Assembly (NCBI GenBank): GCA_037783545.1
Contig: JBBELK010000293.1
Span: forward strand, 1,240,001 to 1,304,000
Length of the DNA: 64,000 nt
Source: Henricia sp. BOLD:AAB3569
Taxonomy: Eukaryota > Echinodermata > Asteroidea > Spinulosida > Echinasteridae
Reading direction: 5' to 3'
How positions within the stretch are numbered: the stretch's first letter is position 1; the number at the start of each line of letters is the position of its first letter. The position numbers and the translations under genes are program-made. This document shows, piece after piece, positions 54,533 to 64,000 of this stretch. The notes beneath the pieces are model-generated. The model ran no database searches, was not told the origin of the DNA, and saw nothing but the letters and a program-made list of their open reading frames with translations.

Positions 54533-55079
54533 TTAAAGGCCCAGTGGATCATTTGCAATGACCCCAAAAAGTAATCGACGAGTTTACAGGGGAAACGTTC
54601 TGAAAGTAAAGATTGAACTAATAGCAACTACCCAATGAAAGGTTTCCGCTCAAAATGATATAATTTTACCAGAAAATAATACGTAAAGATGAAATTATTT
54701 AGATCGTTTGCAAACGATTTACTTATTTTTGGTTCGCATCTACGCGTTTCAAAATGCATGGGCGCTGTGTACTGCATGTGCGTGTTCCACGCGATGCATT
54801 TTTATGGATCGCGCACACACGCACCCAATGATGTGCACCACAGAGTGCATGACGCAAGCCACATAGTATACTTGATCAACTGAGAACGAATATTTGAAAC
54901 ACCTCACCAAGACCAGGAAAACGCATATGGATTTTCATGTTTTTTTTAAACGTGGTACATTTGACAAAGCTGAAATTTCTTCGGATGAGTTTGTTGATGT
55001 CTTTCTTTTTATTTATAATGGTTTTATTCGCAGAATCGCTCAAAAACAGATCATCTACAGGGCCTTTAAGCATGAAAAA
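54533..55079. mobile_element. TTAA/'AAAGGCCC' MITE, long copy
   Basis: TTAAAGGCCCAGTGGATCAT at 54533 and TCTACAGGGCCTTTAA ending at 55079 are inverted and keep TTAA. The interior (for example GTTTGCAAACGATTTACTTA) is unlike the 35831 copy, so this is a related but different subfamily. Confidence 0.7.
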
Positions 55080-55459
55080 CCTTGTTTGATTAAGTGAGGT
55101 TACCAGCAAACATTTCATGTGATTGTCATGGTAATGAAACAGTCCTCTAACACTTGTCATACACTATTCTATCACATGAGAATTTCACTGGTAACATTCT
55201 CCAACGGCGTCGCTAGAGGGGGGCGGGTGTGGGGGGTGTGACACCCCCCATTATTCATTTTTGTCGGCAAAATCATGGTACTGTCGGCAAATTCATGGTG
55301 GTGTCTGCCCAAAATAGTATGAAATTAAAGTGATATAGCACCGCTCATCAAAATTCCACGGCTATATCGGCAATGCTATGACGGCGCTGGTAATAGGCTA
55401 CAATACATTATAATATGTCGGCACGCGTTGTCCCCCGAGGGCGCTCAACTTGTCACAAA

Positions 55460-55560
55460 CCCCGCCCCCCTAGAAAATGTGAGGCGGTGCGGCAATGGAG
55501 GGCCCTGTTTTAGCTGCCGCAGGAAAAAAAAAGGATTGACGTGCATGCTTGAAATTGATT
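55460..55560. repeat. Dispersed repeat shared with 27745-27850
   Basis: CTAGAAAATGTGAGGCGGTG, CAATGGAGGGC and TGTTTTAGCTGCCGCAGG recur from intron 10 of the V-ATPase gene. It abuts the MITE at 55560. Just before it (55200-55400) is a non-repeat stretch with no ORF. Confidence 0.55.
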
Positions 55561-55877
55561 AGATTGGTTCTTGATCCTATCGCTTATTGTGAAAATATAA
55601 GGATCGGTAAAGGGCGGCCATGACGAGCAGAAATCTGCCCGTGGTCACGTGGTTATTATTATTATTTTTTTTAGTAAGTGCGTATATATTTGTAACCCGG
55701 CCGTGCGTATCGAACATATCCAAATGTAAATAAAGTACATTGCCTAAAGCAAAGGGCTTCACCAATTTTTTAATATAAAGCACACAGTGCGCACGCGCAA
55801 AGACGACCAATCACAGATCAAAATGAAGTGCCCTTTACCTGTCCTTATATTCTAATATGTGGACGGGAACCAGTCTA
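55560..55877. mobile_element. MITE 'TAGATTGGTTC', copy without nested insert
   Basis: TAGATTGGTTCTTGATCC at 55560 and GGGAACCAGTCTA ending at 55877 are the inverted ends. It matches the outer element at 9406-10094 and reads directly GATCCTATCGCTTATTG where that copy has a 336-bp insert. Confidence 0.75.
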
Positions 55878-56183
55878 GTAATCGTGGACCAGAGACCGAA
55901 CATTTTTGTTTGTTTTTTGTACTTTTATTTTTAGATTTTAGAGAAAAGTATCATATTTCCTATTTTATATCAGTGTGGTGATAGCTTAAAAATACAACTG
56001 TAGTGTAGATCTATAAAACCTGATAAACTCTGACCTAAAAATTAATTACGTGACACTGTGTTTACATGCATACTTTCCGATGATAGCTCAGAGAATTTTT
56101 TTTACCTCCTTTGTTCTGTACAAATGTGATTTGCCAATATTTTGTAAATTAGCCTTCACGGACCAGCAAAATTTCACACTTTT

Positions 56184-56664
56184 GAGGGTCGAAATTAACT
56201 TGAATTTCATGCTGGTCAGAACGACCAGTAGATTAGAGAACTTTACTGGTCCTGCTGAAAATGTGGTGGTCCACTGGTGCTTTTCAAAAATGGCACCAAG
56301 TTACTGCAACACTTTCTGGTTTAAGGTCATTGAGTGCAGGATGGACGGGATTGCTTTTTGATCCAACACCGGGGCATAACTGGAGAGATCAGAGAAAAAA
56401 AATGTAGTTATACTGAAAAATATCTAAAGTGATCAGGAATTGTTTGTGGTAACCAGGAATTCTTCGCATTGAGTAAGAAATGTTTACTGTGGATTAGGCA
56501 TCAAAGAATGTTTCCATGAGTCTGTAAATGTTTTCACTGGTCCATCAGACCATGGAGGAAGAATGTTCCTCCATGATCAGACCAGCATCTTTGACAGATC
56601 TAGTGGTCCTTCTGATTTTTGTACTGGTCTCGGACCACAGGACCAGTGATAATTTCGACCCCTG
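56184..56664. mobile_element. MITE with GGGTCGAAATTA ends
   Basis: GAGGGTCGAAATTAACTTG and GATAATTTCGACCCC are inverted ends. The interior repeats ACTGGTCC, GGACCAG and CCATCAGACCATGGAGG palindromes. Motif usage is like that of 44399-44627. Confidence 0.68.
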
Positions 56665-56949
56665 CACTATTCATGTGAAGCATTGTAAATTTCATCTGCA
56701 TCAAATATGTCCAGGCTTAATTGTGTCCTTGTTGTCTGTCTGCCAGACATGCTTTACGTAACTTTTATGAATATCTCATAAAATTTCAGATAACAGCTGG
56801 TGTGTGTAATGGTGATGTGGCAACACATCACACGATGATTCTATTTTTGTATCAATGACATTACTATTTTTTATGGTTATCAAGTAGTTAGTTTTAAAGG
56901 TTCAGTACCCGTGTTTCACCAACGGCATAAACATGATAAAGTTAAATTT

Positions 56950-58480
56950 TCAGTGTGAATTTGCATTTACACTACTCGTAATTAATAAATTAGTAGAACA
57001 GCCGTGTTAGTAGCACTTTAAGACTAACTTAAAACAATCTAAAGGGCCCATGATTTAGGATTTTCATCGTTGAAATCTACGCTATAAAACCATTCTACAT
57101 AGTTAGTCATAAAAATCCTATTTAGGGGTTAAAACAAAGGTTTTTAGTTTTTATGCTAATAAAAAATGCATATTCATGACCAAGGTCATGATGTCACAAG
57201 AGGCAAACACAGAAAAATCACATTCAACTGTGCACAAAAGATTCCACCTTTTTTCTCAAACTTCCTAGAACTTTTGTAATCCATGGCCGTTTGAGTTTGT
57301 TTTCATTGTTGCCCACTGTAAGCCATGACAAAACTGGGGGTGGAAACTGCAGCAATTTGCCACAACTCCAATTCTTATGTTTTTTCTTAACTTTCCCTTC
57401 TGTATGTCTTCCTTACATGTATGATGCACTCCAAAAAGTTGAAAAAGGCTACCTTTCATAGATTTTACATCCAAACGAACAATAGTATGTCTCGCTGCAC
57501 AAGTAATCCGTCATTATGAAGCAAAGATTAGGCACAAAGTTGTTTAGCATGTCATGGCCCTTTAAAGGGCCCTGAAGTGCTCAAAAACTTTATGCACAGT
57601 TTATATGCTGATATGAAGGATTACTTGTGTAGAAAGACAATATTACTGTTCATTTTGATGCCCCATGAATAAGTGGCATTTTTTAACTTTGAACATTTCT
57701 TCACATAAACTCACAGAAAGAGGGCGCTGTTTGGGGCATGTCACTCTAGGAACGCACAGCCAAAAAGCAAAGAAAAAACATGAGACTTCAAACTGGAATT
57801 GTGGAAAAATGCTGCAGTTTCCAGCCTTAGTTTTATCATGGTTTGCAACAGGCAAAACAAGCCTAAACTGTCATGGGTAACAAAAGTTTCAGCAAGTAGG
57901 AGAAGATTGTGGAAACTTTTGTGCACAGTTGAATGAGATTTTCCTGTGTTTTCCTAATGTGACATCACCACTTTGCTCATGCATATGTAAATTTTCATTA
58001 GCATAAAAATCAAAAACCTTGAATGTAACCTCCCAAACAACTTCCAAGTATATAGGGTTTTTATGATTGTAAATTAATGAACTAATTCCATAGCACAGAT
58101 TTCATTGATAAAAACACCATTTCAGGAGCCCTTTAAGCATAATATTTCGTAGTGCCAACTACTTCATCAGATGCAATGAAAAGATGAGATAAACAAGTGA
58201 ATAAACTGGAATAAACAGTGCCAAACTACAAGGGATAGTTTATTCCTTGTGGTGGGCTATAAAACCACAATCCTTATTCAGCCCTAGGTCACTACAGTCC
58301 ATTTGGTGGATGAGCTTTTGTTTATTTCTAGTTTCACTTGTTTATCTCCTGTCTAATATAATGCCCACTTGATTTGTGCTATCTTCATTGCATCTGATGA
58401 AGTACTTATGCCTATGCTTATGCCTAAACATTTTTAAAGGTTAGTCTTAAAGTGCTACCATCTATATTTTTACTACTCAT
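56950..58480. mobile_element. Composite nested inverted-repeat block
   Basis: The outer arms TAGTAGCACTTTAAGACTAA (57008) and TTAGTCTTAAAGTGCTACCA (about 58442) pair. Inside are two abutting elements with AAAGGGCC ends: AAAGGGCCCATGA (57043) to TCATGGCCCTTT (57564), and AAAGGGCCCTGAAGTGC (57565) to TTCAGGAGCCCTTT (58135). The two inner elements are themselves partly inverse to each other (GTGCACAAAAG near 57230 with CTTTTGTGCACAG near 57917). No coding sequence. Confidence 0.65.
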
Positions 58481-58481
58481 A

Positions 58482-58680
58482 ATAAGTTAGGGATATTGGT
58501 ATGTTGTCAATTTTAGATTTTTTTCCTCCAAATGACTGTTTTAATTTATTCCTGTGACAAGGTGTGTCTGTCATGCAGATACAATTGTCTAATCGATGTA
58601 CAAAATCATTCAAGCGGAATGCATACCCTTAATAAAATATCTGCGTAAACCCATAATCAATATCCCTAACTTATTGTAAG
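58482..58680. mobile_element. MITE with AATAAGTTAGGGATATTG ends
   Basis: AATAAGTTAGGGATATTGGT at the left and AATATCCCTAACTTATT at the right are inverted. The interior (TGACAAGGTGTGTCTGTCAT) is the reverse complement of part of 33590-33700. Confidence 0.68.
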
Positions 58681-58696
58681 TAGTGTAAGTCACAAT

Positions 58697-59355
58697 ACAG
58701 GGTTTTCCCAAAAATTGTCCAGATCAAACCGGGCAACCTCAGAATCTGTTTCCCCGGATCCTGACAGGGAATCTTCTTACATGAAAATAGTCTTTATTGC
58801 ATCAAAATCAGTCAAGTGAATCAAATGTTATGTCATGTTTGGTGCAGCTATAGCCCGGTATACACTGGCACTCTTTCGGCCGACGCGACTCGACTCAACT
58901 TGACTTGAGCCAACTAGTAGTGAAAGTCGGTAAGTGTATACCACTTCACGACTCAAATCGGCGTCAGTTGCTTCTTGTCTGAAGTTGTCTGAACAAGTTT
59001 TTCAGCAGTGTTTAAAAACTAGGCCCGACTGTCACCAACTATAGCCAACAAGTTTGCGTGAGTCGGCCGAAAAAGTGCCAGTGTATACCGGGCTTAAGTC
59101 GCTCATGAACCGTGCAGATCTGATTATTTGACACGAACTGGCCACCCAGTTTAGGATTAGTCAATAGGCAGTCACTCATAGTTAAGACTGACCTTGCTGT
59201 GCAAAAAATAAATAACTTTTGATTCGCTTGACTGATAGTGATTTTGATGTTATAAAGACTATTTTTCATGTAAGAGGATTTCCTATCAGGATCCGGGGAA
59301 ACGGATAATGAATTTGCCAGGTTTGACCTGGACGTTTTTGGGGACACCCTGTATA
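58697..59355. mobile_element. MITE with ACAGGGTTTTCCC ends, carrying a nested MITE
   Basis: ACAGGGTTTTCCCAAAAATT and GTTTTTGGGGACACCCTGT are inverted, continuing through GATCCTGACAGGGAATCTTC and TTTCCTATCAGGATCCGG. The centre is interrupted by 58852-59096. Confidence 0.72.
58852..59096. mobile_element. Nested MITE with AGCCCGGTATACACTGGC ends
   Basis: AGCCCGGTATACACTGGCAC and GTGCCAGTGTATACCGGGCT are exact inverses, and the pairing continues into TTTCGGCCGAC / GTCGGCCGAAA. It is flanked by TA-like bases on both sides. Confidence 0.75.
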
Positions 59356-59542
59356 CTAGATTCATACTGCAGAAAATGTTTGTAAGTTCATGCCTGATAT
59401 GGATTTTGTAGACCGTAGCTCCATGGTACAAGGCAGTGCTAAGTGGCTATAACAGTCATAATTTTATTTGCACCCTTTACACATATTTTTGATTCAACAG
59501 TGCTTTCCGACAAAAATGTAAATTTGCAAAACAAGCTTGCTA

Positions 59543-59679
59543 GTGAAAGGTACAGGCTTGTCAGCAATGCGCGTGCCAAATTCGTGCCACGAAATACGCA
59601 GCTCCGTGTAGCCTTTGAGCTACGTATTGCGTGGCAAGATTTTGGCGCGCGCGCCTTGCTGACGAGCCTGTACCTTTAA
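59543..59679. mobile_element. TTAA MITE, relative of the SINE-nested element
   Basis: AAAGGTACAGGCTTGTCAGC and the inverse GACGAGCCTGTACCTTTAA form the ends; the interior AATTCGTGCCACGAAATACG is shared with 45684-45824. TTAA is intact only on the right. Confidence 0.72.
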
Positions 59680-59769
59680 TGTACATTTCCGCAACCATTG
59701 TCATCAGAGAGCAATTTATACTCTTTTGGGGAAACTCGGAAGTGCTAAAATAAAAACGTCATCCTTTGT

Positions 59770-60068
59770 ATAGGGATGGGAATTTACAGCTAATTCAGAA
59801 ACCGGTTTGCAATTCTTTCAAGTGTCGGTTAACCGTTCGGCCGACACCAAAGATTGTTGCTGGTGTTTATCTGCATTTGCAATGCACACAATACCTCTAG
59901 GCCCCCCAATATAAGGCCCAAAAAATAATTAAACCTTAATCTGGTCAAACTTTTTACTACGACCCCATATAAATTTATTTCAATTTCATGAAGTCATTAC
60001 AAATAACCCTCTGAAAACTAGTATGGTAAATTGGTTAAACGGTTAACCGGTTAACCGTCCCATCCCTA
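59770..60068. mobile_element. hAT-like MITE, TAGGGATGGG ends
   Basis: TAGGGATGGG (59771) and CCCATCCCTA (ending 60068) are inverted. The exact repeat ATCCTTTGT flanks it (59761-59769, 60069-60077). hAT elements make 8-bp duplications; the ninth base may be chance. Interior GGTTAACCGGTTAACCG is palindromic. Confidence 0.75.
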
Positions 60069-60202
60069 ATCCTTTGTGTGTTGTCAATGGTATATGGTTC
60101 ATATAACCAGTGAACTGTTTTCCTGCGCTTTGGCAGTATGCCTACATATGTTTTCCTGCACTTTGGCATTAAACGTTTCACGTTACCAGCAATTAATTCA
60201 GG

Positions 60203-60698
60203 GCTGTAGTCGAATCCCCACTTTCCGAGTCCGAGTCCTTGCAAGTGTCCGAGTCCAGCAAACATCCGAGTCGGAGTCCCGAGTCCTTATTTCAATTTCA
60301 AGTGCAAGTGTTAATGATCGTGCCTGTGATCTTTAGCAGCTCGTAAGTTTGCTTTAGGCCGAGAAAAATGTTTCTTTGCGAGGTGAGATACATTTCGAGT
60401 GCTCAAAATTATGTTAAGCGGTAGAAATGATTTATTTTACATTCTCAGAATTTTATTTCACATGTTCGAAATACTTTTGGCCCCAAATTAAATTACAATA
60501 GACACTTTGTTAAATATTGTATATTTATTTCACTGGACTCGGATGACTCGGCCCAAATCTCCGAGTCCTTACCGCTCGAGTCCGAGTCCTGAAGGGCCGA
60601 GTCCGAGTCTGAGTCCGAGTCCTTGGAAATCGGGACTCAAGTCCGAGTCCGGGCTCGAGTCCGAGTCCGAGTCCGAGTCCGGACTCGAGTCCTACAGC
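60203..60698. mobile_element. Element filled with CGAGTC repeats
   Basis: GGGCTGTAGTCGAATCC at the left and GACTCGAGTCCTACAGC at the right are inverted with a small gap. Dense GAGTCC and GAGTCCGA repeats lie at both ends (60220-60290, 60540-60690), best seen as a 12-bp unit at 60655-60690. A Pro/Ser-rich ORF there is a product of the repeat. Confidence 0.7.
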
Positions 60699-60729
60699 GT
60701 TGGCAATTACAGTTGTGTCCCTTGAATCT

Positions 60730-61322
60730 CATCCTGAGATCTCAGGGAATTTCCACTCTGCAAAGCGACGTGACAATACCATGAGGAAATACACGCAAAT
60801 CTGTGGAGCGAGCCGGCTGTTGTCTTGAGCCAACTCATGCCCGAGTCATTTTGATGTAATTTAATCAATTCGGTCATGTTATGCCGAAAAGAAACAATTT
60901 CTATACTTTCCAGAAATTGTATTGGGTTCCGTTCCTTATGACTGTCCCATTCATACCAAACTTTTAAACGACGAACTTTATTTACTCCGCATTTTTTCAA
61001 ATTAATAACAGGGATGCATGCTGACGAATGTAATGGAACGGATTCCCCAGTATTCTTTAAATAGCAGCCAATCGCCGACGCGGACAACGGCCAGCATTAC
61101 CGAGTACATGTATCACATGCATGCACGGTGTTTACAATCTGCGCGCGTTACATTTGAATGCCTGCAATCGTGCTGCATAATGCACTGCAAGCGTCCTGAT
61201 TGGTCCAGCAGAGGCGACAAGATTTCTGTCGCTAGTCCCACCGCCAAATGGGGCCTTTTCAACAGGGCCACTGTACGCAGGAGTTAGGGAGTGCTTTAAA
61301 GGGGCACTGTTGCAAGAGGATG
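60730..61322. mobile_element. Mutator-like non-autonomous element, copy 2, 9-bp duplication
   Basis: CATCCTGAGATCTCAGGG at the left and GTTGCAAGAGGATG at the right. CTTGAATCT flanks it exactly at 60721-60729 and 61323-61331. It is the inverse of 30738-31325 with high similarity over 590 bp, including CAAAATGACTCGGG and GCATGCATCCCTGTTATTAA. Confidence 0.83.
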
Positions 61323-61528
61323 CTTGAATCTAAGAATGGAAACTGCTGATCGGAAATGTGCCAGTTACGTATTCCTTCCAAGCCTCGATCTGAAGACGAG
61401 ACTTGGAACGCGTAAGTAGTCTGGCATTTTTCCAATCAGCAGTTTGCATTCAATCAAACTGATTCAGGAAGCTCGATTTTACCGTTCAAACGTGTGAATA
61501 GGGTCTATGTATACCCATTTACCCTGGT

Positions 61529-61971
61529 AATGCATAGTTCCGATTTGGCCCAGTTAACCCCGCCCCCTTAGATATTGTTGCTATGGCTCACACGCTATCG
61601 TCAAAATGGCGACACACAACGCACAAAGCAATGGGACTTTCAACGGAAAGCACAGATTCATTGGAGAAAACTCAAAGGTATTCATGTTTCAGGGTCAACA
61701 GTTATCTTAGAACACACCGAGTAAAGGCCCAGTAATACAGGGATGTCATATCATGACATACGTGCTTTCGTACATTTGAACAACGAAACGACCGGCCTTG
61801 AAACCAAAAATTCACCGGAACATCGCATACAACACTGTACAAATTGTATGGGGCAGAACATCGCGTGATGTTGTTGCAAACATTGCACTTTGACCTATGT
61901 GGGTGATCTCCGCTAGCTCTGTTGTGATTGGTCGGCGGGTTCGGTTGATTGACAGGTCGGAACTATGCATT
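61529..61971. mobile_element. MITE 'TGCATAGTTCCGA', copy 2
   Basis: AATGCATAGTTCCGA and TCGGAACTATGCATT are exact inverted ends. Its left 290 bp match 46615-46888. The right part (TGGTCGGCGGGTTCGG) is absent from that copy. Confidence 0.75.
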
Positions 61972-62336
61972 GACGTTAGAGTTCATCAAAAAATTGTCTG
62001 TGCAATATTTTCATACTTGGGTCATTCCATAAAAACGGGACATAGTGTCCCCTAACGTCGTGACACTTCTGGAGTTGATGTTTTTTTAATTTATAATAAT
62101 TACCGGACTTCAGAGAACGATTACCCTCGGCATATAAAGAACATATGACCTCATGAATCGAACACCACGTTTATCTGTTGATACTACCTAAAACAAAACG
62201 GCGGCGAGAACAATTCAATAAACTTGTCGAAATGTAACAAGGTTCTACAGCTGGGTAAAATCAGCAACTACCTTTTCCAGAACGAAACTGGTCAAAAAGA
62301 CTTGAAATGTAATCGCAAGAGTTGGAAAATGCCTTG

Positions 62337-62340
<4 letters not shown>

Positions 62341-62376
<36 letters not shown>
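62341..62376. repeat. Poly-C run of about 36 bases
   Basis: An uninterrupted C tract lies between AGTC and TTACGTCG. A second run of 22-23 C is at 12405-12427 inside the transposon. The tract length is prone to assembly error and can form C-rich or, on the other strand, G-rich folded structures. Confidence 0.9.
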
Positions 62377-63596
62377 TTACGTCGTGGATCGAACAACTTT
62401 CTTGAATATTTTCAAGACTATGATACCGAGACATATCTAACCGTTTGTAAATTAGAAATTGCATAGAAATTTCTTTAAACAATTTTGTTAACTTAATAAG
62501 GCCATTTTTTACAAATGCATAAAAATGCCACACTGGCTCATTTTGTATAGAAATACTCACTTACAATCAAATGAAACAACATGTCAGGATTATTGTAACT
62601 TCTTTATTCATATCTTAGGAAATTGGTATTCCGAAAAACAAGTGGGCACATAAAGGTTAGAATAAATATACATGAGAATCTAACAAAGTACATTGTATGG
62701 CGGTAAGCCTTATGTATACAAATGATCAGCGAAGTAAGACCATTCAAGCATTACTTGTTTCTAAAGATGTCCTCAAGTACGTATTTGCCTGGCTTAACTT
62801 TAATTTGCTATTTGATTGTAGTTTTAGGTTTTGAAATTGCAAGGAATATATAAATGACTAACAACCGAGCTCTGAAACCACAAGAGAATACTTGGCTTAT
62901 TGAAGGCATGACTTCACATTCGTCCTTGAATCATCAGGGTTCAAATTAAATGCACTTTTTTTCTCCGTGATTTCAGGGAATTAACACAATTAAATTACAT
63001 ATTCAGACGGTAATAGTTCAAAGAAATAACATCACATGGTTACGAAACTTTAATAGTACATGGAACATGTAAATTTGTGGTGTTGCCTTTTCAAACGTTT
63101 GTTCGGTTTAACGACGTGATGTGGATTAGTTTGTTTTTACGGAATAAAAACAAATTAATTCACTAAACTGAACGCAGGAAAGTAGTTAGTTACACGGGCC
63201 GGGAGATGAGTAATTGTTATGCTTAAAAGGTAATTATGTTGATAATTAACGTACAATATTTCCGTTTAAGCATTGTATTCATAATCTTGGCGCAAATAAA
63301 ATACATCATGAAATTCATATACACTTTGACTCGCCCTTTTCTTGAAGTAAAGGGACACAGCTTTTTAGCTGCATGAAGAAAGTTATGTTTTCGTTTTAAA
63401 GGAGTTTTCCAGATTTTGTTTCTTCAGAAAATTTATTTCGTTCTAACATTACAACACAATCATATAAAATACCTCCCCAAATGGGAAAGGGAAAGGAAGA
63501 GGCACGCGTGGTTTCCGCGCTTTGCTGCAGGCGCTCGTCTCCCGACTCCTTGGCTTTTGAGCCTGCATTTAACCCGGCGATAGAGCCTACTACTGC
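62377..63596. other. AT-rich region without assigned genes
   Basis: No ORF with recognisable content. On the minus strand ATGAATAAAGAAG (about 62600) contains AATAAA, so this could be the 3' end of a minus-strand gene entering from the right; this is weak. Around 63395-63490 the inverse of TTTTGGGGAGGTATTTTATG (family 'AGGAGCGTG') is seen. Confidence 0.35.
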
Positions 63597-63843
63597 TCGG
63601 GGGACAATTTCATAAAGCTGTTAAGCAAAACAAATGTGCTTAATCAAAAAATGGTTTCCTTTATAAAAATGGGTTAATGGTCGAAATTGCATGTCAACTT
63701 GTGTTTTTCACAAGAATATCTGCTGTTCTTGCTAAAAACACAAGTTGACATGCAATTTTGACTATTAACCCATTTTTATAAAGCAAACAAATTTTTGATT
63801 AAGAATTTTTTTCTGCTTAACAGCTTTATGAAATTGGCCCCAG
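63597..63843. mobile_element. 247-bp palindromic MITE, ends GGGACAATTTCATAAAGC
   Basis: GGGACAATTTCATAAAGCTG and CAGCTTTATGAAATTGGCCC are inverted. The arms pair almost to the centre (AACACAAGTTGACATGCAAT with its inverse). Confidence 0.78.
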
Positions 63844-63847
63844 GTCT

Positions 63848-64000
63848 GCAGTTTCCTTCCCCAGTGCATGGAGCTATGCCCAGTGCAAGCATCAGGTACC
63901 CATTGTACCCCGGGTGGAGAGAAGCAATGCGTGACAAAATACCTTGCTCAAGGGTCACGCGCCATGGATGGGCCCGACCAGGATTCGAACCCGCTACCTT
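63848..64000 (-). repeat. tRNA-derived SINE, cut by the window edge
   Basis: On the minus strand AGCGGGTTCGAATCCTGGTC carries a B box, followed by the CCCTTGAGCAAGGTATTTTG core shared with the SINE at 43128-43327. The A box lies beyond the window. Confidence 0.7.

Noticed and set aside
62224-62466. ORFs with poly-Pro or poly-Gly
   Set aside because: Created by the poly-C run; no support on either side.

Overview
This is animal nuclear DNA: multi-exon genes with GT-AG introns, large AT-rich introns, tRNA-derived SINEs and a very high density of short inverted-repeat DNA transposons (MITEs). The proteins fit a marine deuterostome invertebrate, perhaps an echinoderm or hemichordate. That placement is inference from overall gene and repeat style; no database was searched.

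Four gene bodies are supported, all on the plus strand. (1) At 529-3802 lies the 3' part of a gene for a FLYWCH/FAR1-like zinc finger, MULE-type RNase H fold and SWIM finger protein. (2) At 5906-8101 is a unit bounded by a direct repeat. It carries a phased CCAAT/TATA promoter and a PC4 (p15)-domain gene broken by a 660-bp MITE insertion and at least two frameshifts. (3) At 10781-33400 is a complete 14-exon gene for the V-ATPase B subunit (500 aa). (4) At 37621-52832 is a complete 9-exon gene for the DNA cross-link repair nuclease SNM1A/DCLRE1A (about 1119 aa), with UBZ4 finger, PIP box and metallo-beta-lactamase/beta-CASP fold, and one GC-AG intron.

Intron 2 of the V-ATPase gene holds a 4.67-kb DNA transposon (11988-16654) with about 218-bp terminal inverted repeats and a TTA target duplication. 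It sits inside an older MITE whose intact relative is at 8428-8838. Its broken coding region matches a protein family I remember as common in marine invertebrate and fish genomes. The last part carries a FEN/PIN-like set of acidic residues. I cannot assign it to a named transposon superfamily, and it is the best candidate here for an under-described system.

The rest of the introns and the 53-64 kb region are almost wholly repeats. There are several families flanked by TTAA (piggyBac-like target), TA-flanked foldback elements, elements with perfect 9-bp target duplications (Mutator-like) and a hAT-like element. Several are nested, and related copies give natural empty-site comparisons. No rRNA, CRISPR, retrovirus or LINE coding region was seen. 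tRNA-like sequences all look like SINE heads or pseudogenes.
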